NCBI GenBank assembly: GCA_030374805.1
Contig: JARGSG010000195.1
Location: forward strand, 62,001 to 126,000
Direction of reading: 5' to 3'
DNA: 64,000 nt
DNA from: Gracilaria gracilis
Lineage: Eukaryota > Rhodophyta > Florideophyceae > Gracilariales > Gracilariaceae
Numbering within the stretch: the stretch's first letter is position 1; each line of letters begins with the position of its first letter. The notes beneath the pieces were generated by a model. The model was not told the origin of the DNA and made no database searches. It saw nothing but the letters and a program-made list of their open reading frames with translations. Positions 55,381 through 64,000 of this stretch are shown here, piece by piece. Position numbers and translations under genes: made by a program.

Positions 55381-57087
55381 ATGTCTCTAATTGCCTCTTC
55401 TTTACTGAGCGCATTCCAACGCATGGCAGCAACAGTCCCAAACGCCGAGACGAACAGCACTACTCCAGAACACAGTGACCCAAAATCAGACGGCACATCT
55501 CAGACTGAGCCAGGGGGTTCAAACAGCAACAAAATTCCTACTCGCAAGGCCCAAGTTGTGCTCACAAACACAAACAAAGCGCAAATTGCGCAGTGGATGA
55601 TTACAACTGCGGCAAGCGATGGCACCAAAAACATAGCTTCACGAGCAGTGGCCCACTTTCCTCAGTTTTTTCGGGGAAGCACGAAGGCTAACCTTCAACG
55701 TGCAAGCCGTTACTAGAAGACGAGGACGACTATAACGCATGACCACGGCCGAACTCAAAAGAACAATAACTTCTCCTTTGTCAAACAAACAAAGAATGGA
55801 TTCAAACGCCACCACTGCAAGACCCAAAAGGGGCGGGGCCGTAGAGTTACCTCATGGGTTGGTGCTTTGCACCAAGACCTGTATGAAGAGTTCAATCGGT
55901 TGAGAAAAGTAGATGTGAATTTCAATGCAAAATTACTCCGTCGCTTAGCATTAGCCCTGATCGCGAAGGCCAATGAACGATTTTACCATGCGACAATGCG
56001 CGACCGGCGCAGTAACGAACTTCTCAAAGACAGGATATCATCAAGGTGGGTGCAGTCTTTCATGCATAGGTTCGGAATCGTCAGCCGGTATCAATGTGGA
56101 AAACTAATGTTATCACCAGCAAAACAGGAGCAGATTGAACGGGAGTTAGCCTATCATTTGGGTCAGCTTGCCAGGGACTTTCGATCAAACGTCTTGAGAG
56201 AGAAAGACGTGTACAACGCCGACGAGACACACTTATGCATAAATATGGACAACCATAAAACGCTGGCGCTTGCGGGAGAGAGCAACGTTCGTTACGCAGA
56301 TTTTGTATCCGGTGACGACGGAATCACCATGATGGTTCTGATTGCTGGTGGACCAAACGCAAGACTTGAGACGCCGATGCTGATTTTTAAGAACGCGGAT
56401 AAGAACTACCCCATTCGTGGCCTCCCAGATGACGTACCTGGGGTAGTCTATCGCACGGGGCCAAAGGCCTGGATGGACAAGAGAATATTCCTGGAATGTG
56501 TGAAGGAAAAGCGGCTTGAACCCCTGCCGAACGGTCGAAAGCGAGTATTGTATATAGATAATGTCAATACGCACGATATTACCGACGATGTTAGAGCTGA
56601 ACTTGCGCGAAGCAATACAGAAGTTCGATTCCTTCCATGCAAAGCCACCCATCTTGTGCAGCCAGCAGACAGCTTTGTCATCCAGAAGCTGAAAACTTAT
56701 TGGAGGCATGAATGGGATGACCACAAGATGGGCGCGTTGGAGAGCGGAATGTGGTCTGATGGAGCGCTAGGATCTGGAAAGCTGACTAATCCTGGTAAGC
56801 GTCACTTTCATAAGCTTGAAGCCAAGTCGGTGAGGGCTGTTAGCGCACAGCGAGACGGTGATGGCGTTACGTATGCGCGTAAGGCGATGACACGTTGTGG
56901 CATCGCGCTTAATTTTAACGGGCAGTGGGAAGAGCGGCAGCTCTTACCGGAGTTGCAGGCAATTATCGAGAAGTATAGGGTGAACTTCGAAGGACAGGTG
57001 GTTGGGTCGGGGTCGGTAGTGTGCTGCGGCAACCCACACTATTTTGGTGAGTCAAAATTAGTGTGGGCTACACTAATAAACCCGTAA
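55381..57087 (+). pseudogene. Pogo-like transposase, one in-frame TAG
   Basis: ATG 55381 lies in good context (gagacaatg). The first 111 codons give a Ser/Thr/Pro-rich leader and then KAQIAQWMI...SRAVAHFPQFFRGSTK, a helix-turn-helix for end binding. A single TAG (55714-55716) follows RASRY, at a place where Trp (TGG) is plausible. The same frame continues without any shift through GRGRRVTSWVGALHQDLYEEF to a stop at 57085-57087, 568 codons in all. The catalytic triad is intact: Asp in NADETHLC (56221), Asp in LYIDNVNTHD (56557) and Asp in LVQPADSFVI (56668), with the DD36D-like spacing of pogo enzymes. A downstream re-start at 55867 would lack the DNA-binding part. Confidence 0.9.
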
Positions 57088-57155
57088 CCTAATTAGTGTG
57101 GGCCACACTATTTCCTGTGAGGTGCTTCAAAATAAGCCTTACAAAAAGAGTGTAG

Positions 57156-57181
57156 CCCACACTAATAACAGTGTTCACCTG
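57156..57181 (-). repeat. Right terminal inverted repeat of the pogo-like element
   Basis: Reads cccacactaat...gtgttcacctg, complementary to the left repeat, with TA following at 57182-57183. Confidence 0.92.
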
Positions 57182-57183
57182 TA

Positions 57184-57981
57184 CTACCGAGTACGCGCAG
57201 AAGACTTCCATCCATATCCAAAAGAAAACAAACCGACAGTCACTACCAACTATGTATTCAAAGCAAGAAAAGTCAGCAAACAAATCATTTCCACACGCAT
57301 TATTGTTGAAACACCACCTTCAACAAATCTTAAACAAGCCAGAAAATATCCAGACGCAAAACAATTGCAAGCATCCCACGATACAGAACTGGACGACATC
57401 ACCTAGCATAATAGCATAGAATGGATATCTTGAGATTTCATAGCTGCACCAGAAGGCATTATACGACCAATGATGGTGTATCGATATAAACGCTCCGCAG
57501 AAAAAGCATAACACCAAGCAAAGCGCGCTGTAATCTAGGAGTAGAACTAATGATATCTGGCCTGCACTATGATCCCAACAACAGAACAACCTTCAGAGCC
57601 GATAGAATAGCGCAGAGACTGTTGAGCGCACCGCATTCCATTCATGGCTTGCAATTGAAACACTTTAACATTACGTCAACCTACCGCCATGAGAAATATC
57701 CAAACCCAAACCCAGTTTACGGCAACCAAATTCCGAATTTTGACGCTATCTTAGCTCACGACAGCAAACATGGCTTACTCAAATGCAACGTATATAGATC
57801 CCTGCCAGCAACATAACACTTAAACCATGGACTGCACAAAATCTTCTCCAATCTGGACTTTCAACCCTCAGAGCACGATCCACGTCTGTATACAAAAATG
57901 ATTCAGCAAGGGCGGGTTATGATCCGTACCACAATTGATGACTTTTTAGGCAAATTAGCATTGTTAATCAAACGTCCCTAA
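57184..57981 (+). pseudogene. Copia reverse transcriptase relic
   Basis: This resumes the Copia element interrupted at 55160. Pieces are TRIIVETPPSTNLKQARKYP and DAKQLQASHDTELDD (about 57295-57400), then VYRYKRSAE, then MISGLHYDPNNRTTFRADRI and GLQLKHFNITSTYRHEKYPN with GLLKCNVYRSLPAT (57550-57816). Last is GRVMIRTTIDDFLGKLALL, with the catalytic IDD (about 57930-57950). That is the normal order of Copia RT. Several stops and frame changes make it non-functional. Confidence 0.75.
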
Positions 57982-58082
57982 GTATGAGATGTTTGGCTTC
58001 TTGCCTGCGAAAGTCTCTAGCGGGTTCATGTATCGTTCACCTTCCCCCCGAATAAATGTCCAGTTCCTCAAGCATTTTGTGG

Positions 58083-58710
58083 TTAGCAGCTTTCTTCTGG
58101 ATTTGACTGCAACGAAAGGTTCCCCAAAAAAACTCTCAGCATGTTTCTAACTCTTTCATTCATCGTGCGTATAAGCCTTTTATGTTTTACTCTTGGACTC
58201 AGGGCTGTAAGTGGGAGATGGTTGAATTGGAACGTCCCTTCACCTAGGCAGTTATTCATTTCATCATAGAGGTATTCTCTAGCGCGGTACTTGCAAATAC
58301 GCTTGAGATTCGTTTCAGACTGTGTTTCAAACAGGGCAAGCATCTCCTTCATTTGATCATCTACATTGTTTCTATATCTCTGAAACATGATCTCAGATAT
58401 CCGGCTTTTTTCGTCGTATAGAGAAACAAAATACTTTGATCTGAACATTCTCTCAACTTCAATGGATTTCAGCGCGTCAGCGTGTACTAGATCCATAACA
58501 TCAGCCCCCTCATGGCTAAGGTAGAGGCATTTGCGACGCTTGCTTCGATTTCTTTTCTACGCATTTGTGCTCCCATGTAAATGGCTGCATTTGAAAATTT
58601 CCAGATGGCCAACCAATTTTGTGAGACGCACAGCCAGGTTTGAACGCCTGAATAGACCCACCGATGGTCCGTTCAGTCAGACAAACAATCCAGAGGTCAA
58701 TACCGTGCAA
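58083..58710 (-). pseudogene. Copia integrase relic on the opposite strand
   Basis: From 58710 the frame gives WEHKCVEKKSKQASQMPLP, matching the pre-integrase C-x2-C-x-GK motif. After a stop, MDLVHADALKSIEVERMFRS and KYFVSLYDEKSRISEIMFQR follow (the first catalytic Asp region LVH-D), then ALFETQSETNLKRICKYRAR and EYLYDEMNNCLGEG, where the second Asp normally sits in SDNG-EY. KHKRLIRTMNERVRNMLRVF matches the third block, with the Glu of the GVAE-N motif altered. Opposite in orientation to the Copia relic beside it, so a separate insertion. Confidence 0.65.
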
Positions 58711-58719
58711 AAATGCCGA

Positions 58720-59595
58720 CCACGGACCCGAGACTCTGGAAGCAAGCCATCGAAGCCAGTGTTACCGTATACGAAACACGTCTATCTGGTGCTTCGGTTC
58801 TCAGAAAATGTCGAGGGCACTTCAGACGTTGCCACAATGCCGTCCACCACACCCGCGAGGGTCTCCTTTATCTTTTTCTATCTCAAGAGCACACATCGTG
58901 GCAGCGTATAATTTTCAGTCGAACAAATGACGATTTCATCATTATTATCAACTTTACGCGCTTTTTATTTTTCGAAAACATACTGCCGCCCTTTGAAGCT
59001 ACCATAAAGCAATCGCTGTTGGCAGCCCCTACCGCACAACCCTCCCAAAAAAAGGCCGTAAACCGTTTACACGACCAATTAATATAGTCGTCATGGCTCT
59101 GTATTATCTGATGGGTGGCGTAAGTGGTTATCAATGATTCTCTTTCTTTGGCATAAAAGCTTCAACACTTTCTTTCTGGATGGGCTACTCTTTTTAAGTG
59201 CTTTTTAACATAACTCGTACACCGGATGTGACACTTCCCAGAGTTCAGTGGCCGACGAAAGAAGAACAGAAACAGTCGGCAGCATTGCCAGAGAACTATC
59301 GACAGTTTGATTCCATTCTACGCCGTGTATTCGGTATAACTGACAGTTTCAGGTTCGAAGGCGAGAACCAATCTGATTCACACATCCGTACTCTCTACAT
59401 TGAAGGTTTTACACAATGGGAGAAGTAACAAATTTGTTTTTGTTCAGCTTTTTCGGAGACACCATATATGCTGCAATCACCTTTCGCGTTAGTTGGAATT
59501 ATACGAAGCTGGATGGGATATCTAGGCTATATTCTCCAAAACTTATACAACGAAATGGATCCTCAGGGCATGGGGATACTGGGAGAGTTCGCATA
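58720..59595. other. Unassigned stretch
   Basis: The open frames at 58713-59087 and 59198-59428 (LPRVQWPTKEEQKQSAALPE) look partly protein-like, but I recognise no domain. If the Copia relic is full length, its RNase H should lie here; I could not find it. Confidence 0.3.
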
Positions 59596-59599
59596 TGTT

Positions 59600-60430
59600 A
59601 ACAACAAAAAAATGTTTAGTGCAACGCTAGAGGCGGAAAGACACCACGAAAACGTCCGCGATCTTCCTCTCTATGAGAGGAGCCAGCAGACAGAGCCTCT
59701 CTGGAAAAGGCACGAAGAATTCGGGTGTAAGCCAAGACGGAAACGCCACGACGGATCGCAGACAGTTTTGCAGAGAATCGGTTGGACACCACGTGTGTGG
59801 GTTGATGTATCCCCGCAAGGGGCACGAGGCCACAAAAGTGGGAAAAGAGAAAAGAGGATCTACGAGAGCGGAAAATGGAGAGAATGAAAAGAAAAGTTGA
59901 GACAAAAGATACGGTAAACACCGGAGGTAACCCTGTACAGAGGCGGACGTGACACAAGCGAAAAATGCTTCCACAGATTGGTTCCTTTGGAAAACGCAGA
60001 GAGGATAGACGACCCGTGTGCAACGGAGCCTCTCACTCGGAAGGAGTCGATGACTGGCGAAGGCGAAGAAGTCTACAGCCAACCCTAGTTGAAGAAACTT
60101 ATTGTGCATGGCAACCAGGTTGCCGTTGAGCAAAGTGGTGAGCTCCAACCATCACTAATTAAGTAAACTAACTAAATATGGCTCACTTTTAGTGGTTATC
60201 GCCCACCCGCGGTGGCGCTCACTGCACGTGTATGTGGCGAACCTTTCGACTTATCCATAATTTATATGTCCTTCCCACTAGGGTGTTTGTTATTATCCAC
60301 ATACTTCTACTAGTAGCGATGGACCAACTTGTCGGAATATGACTAAGTAGTCGGGAACCTCCATCTAAGAGCGTTGCACCATAAACTGAACGCAATGCAC
60401 GAACGGAAATATACCTAGAGCAAGGAAGAC
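59600..60430 (+). mobile_element. LTR-like repeat, copy 2
   Basis: Direct repeat of 42960-43870. The match includes aggcggaaagacaccacgaa, gagccagcagacagagcc, aagaagtctacagccaaccct, aattaagtaaactaactaaa and aagtagtcgggaacc. Divergence is substantial, so the copies are old. The TATA sequence of copy 1 is missing here. Confidence 0.55.
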
Positions 60431-60467
60431 TCACAAAACAAGCAAGATCTCGCATTCAGTGGAAACC

Positions 60468-60531
60468 GGCGCAGTCAATTGGATTTTGCGGCGCAATTCG
60501 GCGCAGTCAATTTGATTTTGCAGCGCATAAT
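60468..60531. repeat. Two-copy 32-bp tandem repeat
   Basis: ggcgcagtcaatt-gattttgc-gcgca occurs at 60468 and 60500 with few differences. Nothing else nearby explains it. Confidence 0.65.
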
Positions 60532-60534
60532 GTT

Positions 60535-61340
60535 GAACGAACTGCAGAGCGCCGATCGAGGCATCCTAGCTATAATCTCTTTTGGTCGCGTGAAATGGAC
60601 GCTCACTATGTTTGCGAAAAGGCGTGGGATCATCATTGAGCGTGCTATGCGTTAACTCAACTATCATATGAAGGTCATAAGCCCCAACTAGATTACAAAC
60701 ACTTGAAATCTTCGGCCAGGCCAATATGCGCCGGCGGCGGTTCAAAGATCCAAGTGAGCAAATATGGGCGTTAGCGGGCCTTTAGGCGCATTTGGCTTGT
60801 AAGGCAAACGCTCGCGTGATCGGAACCTTAACATATTTTTCTTTATGTCAAAAAATCTCATTAGGGGGATTCGGTTCAATACGAGATGCCAAACAGCTTT
60901 TTTAAGACCATAAACAAGGTCGAATTCATACCGGTAAGGAATTTTTTGGTGTTTTTAAAGCTTGTGAATACTTCCTCTCACTTATTTATTTCCTTCGTGG
61001 TGATCGTTAGTATCGCTTTATAGCTACTCTGAACGGCGTTAGATTCCTTGCGAGTCGTGTAACAGTCCACAATAACATCCAAACACGTTTTAATTGTTTC
61101 ACGGCTGCTTCAAACAAGTGAGTTACCAGCAAATGTTTCGCATTTTGTTTTTTTTCTGCGTGTAGTTCCGCCTTAAAAATTGGTCTGCTTCTTTTCTTTA
61201 TCTCCAATTCTTCTTTTTGTCTGTACTTTTGCTCCATAAGTTTCAATATCATCTGACTCATCTTTACATTATGTTTGTTTTTCATAAGCTTTGTGGCGAT
61301 TGTGCTTTGTAAATTCCTTGCTTGCAATATGGATAAAGAA
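60535..61340. other. Gene-free stretch
   Basis: A minus-strand open frame at 61007-61363 (MKNKHNVKMSQMILKLMEQK, then a Lys/Glu-rich stretch) looks like a charged helix but has no known domain. No repeat is seen. Confidence 0.3.
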
Positions 61341-61474
61341 CATATAACGGAGAGTATAGCCATATTAGGTGCCAGCCCAACTGCATGGGTGGCACCTTTC
61401 GAGAGACTACCTCAATGGGAAAGTACGAACGTAGACAGACTGTCCTTGTCCTTCCCGGAGTAGCCGCAGAGTAG

Positions 61475-61483
61475 TATAAAAGG
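61475..61483 (+). promoter_or_regulatory. TATA box of a probable LTR or promoter
   Basis: tataaaagg after gtag, followed by a C/A-rich leader (acacacactcagccatcaac). The arrangement resembles an LTR promoter and leader. The sequence downstream is gag-like only by composition. Confidence 0.45.
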
Positions 61484-61945
61484 TAAAGACAGAGAGACAC
61501 CTCTCTTTTGACGAGGACACACACACTCAGCCATCAACAACAAGTTCTATTTTATTCAAACTTTCAACTGCGCACTTTGCGCCACATTCGCGAATTAAGC
61601 CGCATTTCTGCGCTTCGAGCCAACTTTGCAGTCTACTCCTACCCTGTACAAGTTCACCCATAGTGTCTCTTACTGCGTTCGAGCCTGCTGTCTCTAATGA
61701 CAAAGATTTTAAAGTAAGTTTTACTGCTCAAAACACTCGCTACGACTACGTACTAACGCTACGTGTTCCTACCCAGTGTCCTCCTATTCAGAGTATTCTT
61801 CTTCTCCGGGGACTCCCCCGTTTCCAGCCATATTAGACCTAGAGGCTATTGAAGTCGACCCCCTTCGTGCAAGCCAACTACTACTGGTCTACCACACCCT
61901 TGCCACTCCGTCTGTCACCCGCACCGTCTGAAGCCCCTCTACACG

Positions 61946-63700
61946 TTGGCCCCACTTTTTCCTGGACCATCTGTTGCAGCCCCTCGCCCAGTCACCCCCG
62001 CGTGTTCTACCGCGTCTGCTGACGACGACGGATCTCGAAAGTCACCTTCACTTCCGCCGCCCCTCCGCCCGCAAAATCGCCGTACTCGAGGCACGTGCCA
62101 CGTGGCATCGAGCCATATCCGTCCCGCCCGCGCATTGCTGCCGGTGCACGTGACCCGTCACCCCCCTACAGTACCACTGCAGCCTTGCTGTGACCCCCCC
62201 CCTCATAATGCAGATTGACGCCGGCGCCGCGATACACATTGAACGCGTGGCAATTGCGAAGCAAAAACGAAAAGAAAAAAATAAAAAAATTCTTACTTGC
62301 GACTGCGGCTCTGCCAGCCATACACGAGCGACTTACAGGGTGCACTGGAAATGTCGAAAGCATCAAGCTTGCACACGACGGACCGTTCCTGTGGACCAGA
62401 GGTCGTGTGGACCTTGTGGGCAATCATTCAACACGAAGATCCAGGTAGACCGCCACCGTTCAGGCCGCCGCAACCGTTCAGGCCGCCGCAACCGAAGCAT
62501 TGTGAATCACCTCAAGTAAATTAGTTTTCTTATACACTTAGCAATACTTTCTATATCTATTCTAGCATTCTCCATAAACCCTTCTCCAAAACACAAAAAC
62601 CCAAGTGAAAAGCATAAAACCCATCAAAAGTAAACAAGAAATACAAAACACATTAAAAAGCGATAATTTATAGCATATTATTTTAATATTAGCCAATGTT
62701 TTGAAAATCTCAGAGTATTATACTTTATTTTTTGATCATTTTTTGAAGTTTCGATATTTCACTAGAAAAAAAGTTGAACATTTCAAATGTGGTTTATGAC
62801 CGTCAAACCTCCCCTTGCTTCGCTAAGGGACCCCAAGGGCCCCATCCGAGGAACACGCAGGAGGCGGGAGAACGAAATATAACGGGTTCGCATCCCGACT
62901 CAGGATCAAACACGGGTCGCTCAAACCCCGGACTTTCCAATCCAGACGCTTCCACAAGGACTGCAATCTATCGTAATACGGACTCGTCTAGTTCCCCGAT
63001 GCCTACGAATAACGTTTCGATTCATCGCTATTCCACTCTCCCTCCGGGTACTACCCCCAATTCCCCGCTTCGTTCACCCTTTCATCCCCAGAATCATCAA
63101 TTCCCCAACTTTCCCAATATGGGCCATCAAATATTCACACAAATCTCTTTGAAGAACATTAGATAATACAGAATGAACCGCAGCGTAATCTATGGGAAGC
63201 TATTCGATCTTATCAACTGGATATTCCAAACCTCAACGGTGATCAAATTGTTCCAGAACTTTGCAATGATTTCACACCAGAGCAGTTATTTCAGCATGAA
63301 TTAACTCAAAATCTGAGTCTATTCAGCTCTTTGGCTAGGCTGATTAATCGACTTGGTTGAAACCTGTCCAGTCATTCAAACCGTACACTCCCTAGTCTTG
63401 CTCATATAATTTATATCAACCATGAAGATATTGATACAGCTATGAAATTACTCGACGACTCACGAGGCCCTCTTTCACCACAGGCACAACCACCTGTTGA
63501 GAATCCTATTCCTTTCCGCCTTGTTGACCCCCCCTTCACTGGTGTAATCCCTCCCACCACCAATTCCCCTCCTGAAGAATCTGCGCATGTCAACACCATA
63601 CATATTCGAACTCATCCTCCAAATTCTGTAGAGCAATTGCCCTTGGCAGGGACTGAGGGGGATGCCACTCATATACCCGTTGTTATTTTCGGCTAAACTT
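61946..63700 (+). pseudogene. Unrecognised gag-like coding remnants
   Basis: Several coding-like segments follow the TATA box. One is a Pro/Ala-rich frame at 61946-62218. Another is at 62190-62519, with CDCGSASHTRATYRVHWKCR followed by RKHQACTRR. A Pro/Ser/Asn-rich frame lies at 62774-63166. Finally NEPQRNLWEAIRSYQLDIPN and EQLFQHELTQNLSLFSSLAR (63173-63360), after which a TGA precedes MKLLDDSRGPLSPQAQPP (63442 on). The last two share features with retroelement gag proteins, but I cannot assign a family. The intervening 62530-62770 is AT-rich. Confidence 0.3.
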
Positions 63701-63894
63701 CCTACTATTATGAAGTCTATTTGCCTATTTGGCCCGGATTAGGGATCCGCATATGAAGGGTAGGATTAGCGTGACACGTGTGTGCCCGCGCCCGATTACC
63801 GGATGCGCCGTTGCAAGAGTGCCACGAAGGTACACGTGGGTAGTGTTGTCCGGCGTGCCAGGTACTTAGATACTTTATTGATATTTGTCAGCCG

Positions 63895-63921
63895 TATATA
63901 AGTGGCGGCACTTGCCGCCAC
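63895..63921 (+). promoter_or_regulatory. TATA box directly followed by a perfect hairpin
   Basis: tatataag (63895-63902) runs into the hairpin gtggcggca-ct-tgccgccac (63902-63921), whose arms are perfect with a 2-nt loop. It would lie at or just after a transcription start and could form a stable structure in the 5' end of the RNA. This is probably an LTR that continues past the window end. Confidence 0.55.
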
Positions 63922-64000
63922 TGTAGGGGAAGTAAACCTCAACGAGGCCTTGGCTCTAGCTTGAGTTCCGCTTGCGCACGGTTTTCTGCCCCCTTCCCGA

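Larger units (their letters stand above)
55162..57181 (+). mobile_element. Pogo-like DNA transposon, 2,020 bp, nearly intact
   Basis: The ends are 26-bp inverted repeats with one mismatch, starting CAGGTGAACACTGT and ending in ATTAGTGTGGG. TA dinucleotides at 55160-55161 and 57182-57183 are the target duplication, as expected for Tc1/mariner-pogo insertions. The subterminal zones repeat TTAGTGTGG many times in both orientations (at least four copies on the left and five on the right), probable transposase-binding sites. One transposase gene fills the middle. The element sits inside a Copia relic, between its integrase and reverse transcriptase, so it inserted later. Confidence 0.92.

Overview
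The window is eukaryotic, and almost everything recognisable in it is transposon-derived. I see no rRNA, no confident tRNA and no clearly identifiable host housekeeping gene. The mix of families (pogo-like and CENP-B-like DDE transposases, a Plavaka/KDZ-type transposase, PIF/Harbinger-like, MULE-like and Ulp1-protease relics, Gypsy and Copia retroelements), with few visible introns and moderate GC, would suit a repeat-rich red alga. An oomycete or another protist is the main alternative. This is inference from element style, not from a marker gene.

Layout. 1-6.2 kb: non-coding DNA packed with short dyads of the form CC-N4-GG (14 exact CCAATTGG). 6.5-7.7 kb (-): CENP-B/pogo-like transposase broken by in-frame stops. 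8.65-9.4 kb: pyrimidine-rich degenerate minisatellite. 9.5-13.2 kb (+): Gypsy gag-protease relic with a second dyad flavour, CCG-NN-CGG, and no reverse transcriptase. 14.0-15.1 kb (-): an intact 336-codon coiled-coil ORF of unknown function. 15.4-17.1 kb: about eight copies of a 73-bp near-perfect palindrome, four of them in a 134-bp tandem array. 17.4-19.4 kb (+) and 20.0-22.9 kb (-): two convergent genes, a broken coiled-coil ORF and a Plavaka/KDZ-type transposase of about 977 codons interrupted by only two stops. 23.4-24.8 kb: three inverted duplications with 1-3 nt spacers around a tandem duplication that carries splice-like sites. 25.6-26.9 kb (-): PIF/Harbinger-like relic. 27.5-28.8 kb: second pyrimidine minisatellite, followed by a cytochrome P450 K-helix fragment. 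29.8-30.2 kb (-): possible gag fragment. 31.2-33.9 kb (-): MULE-like relic, then about 370-bp AT-rich tandem repeats to 35.3 kb. 36.1-36.7 kb: third pyrimidine block. 37.6-38.0 kb: a 423-bp MITE. 38.2-42.9 kb (-): MULE and Ulp1 relics. 43.0-43.9 and 59.6-60.4 kb: two direct copies of an LTR-like repeat. 44.1-45.7 kb (-): Gypsy reverse transcriptase relic. 50.7-51.3 kb (+): decayed pogo copy. 52.1-58.0 kb (+): Copia gag-protease-integrase-RT relic, split by a nearly intact 2,020-bp pogo-like element (55162-57181) with 26-bp TIRs and a TA duplication. 58.1-58.7 kb (-): second Copia integrase relic. 60.4-64 kb: LTR-like promoters and unrecognised gag-like remnants.

No pathway is encoded. The youngest event I can order is the pogo insertion into the older Copia relic. 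Several transposases are interrupted mainly by in-frame nonsense codons rather than frameshifts, which suggests transition-type decay. The least explained features are the two dyad-rich domains, the palindrome array and the cluster of inverted duplications at 23.4-24.8 kb.
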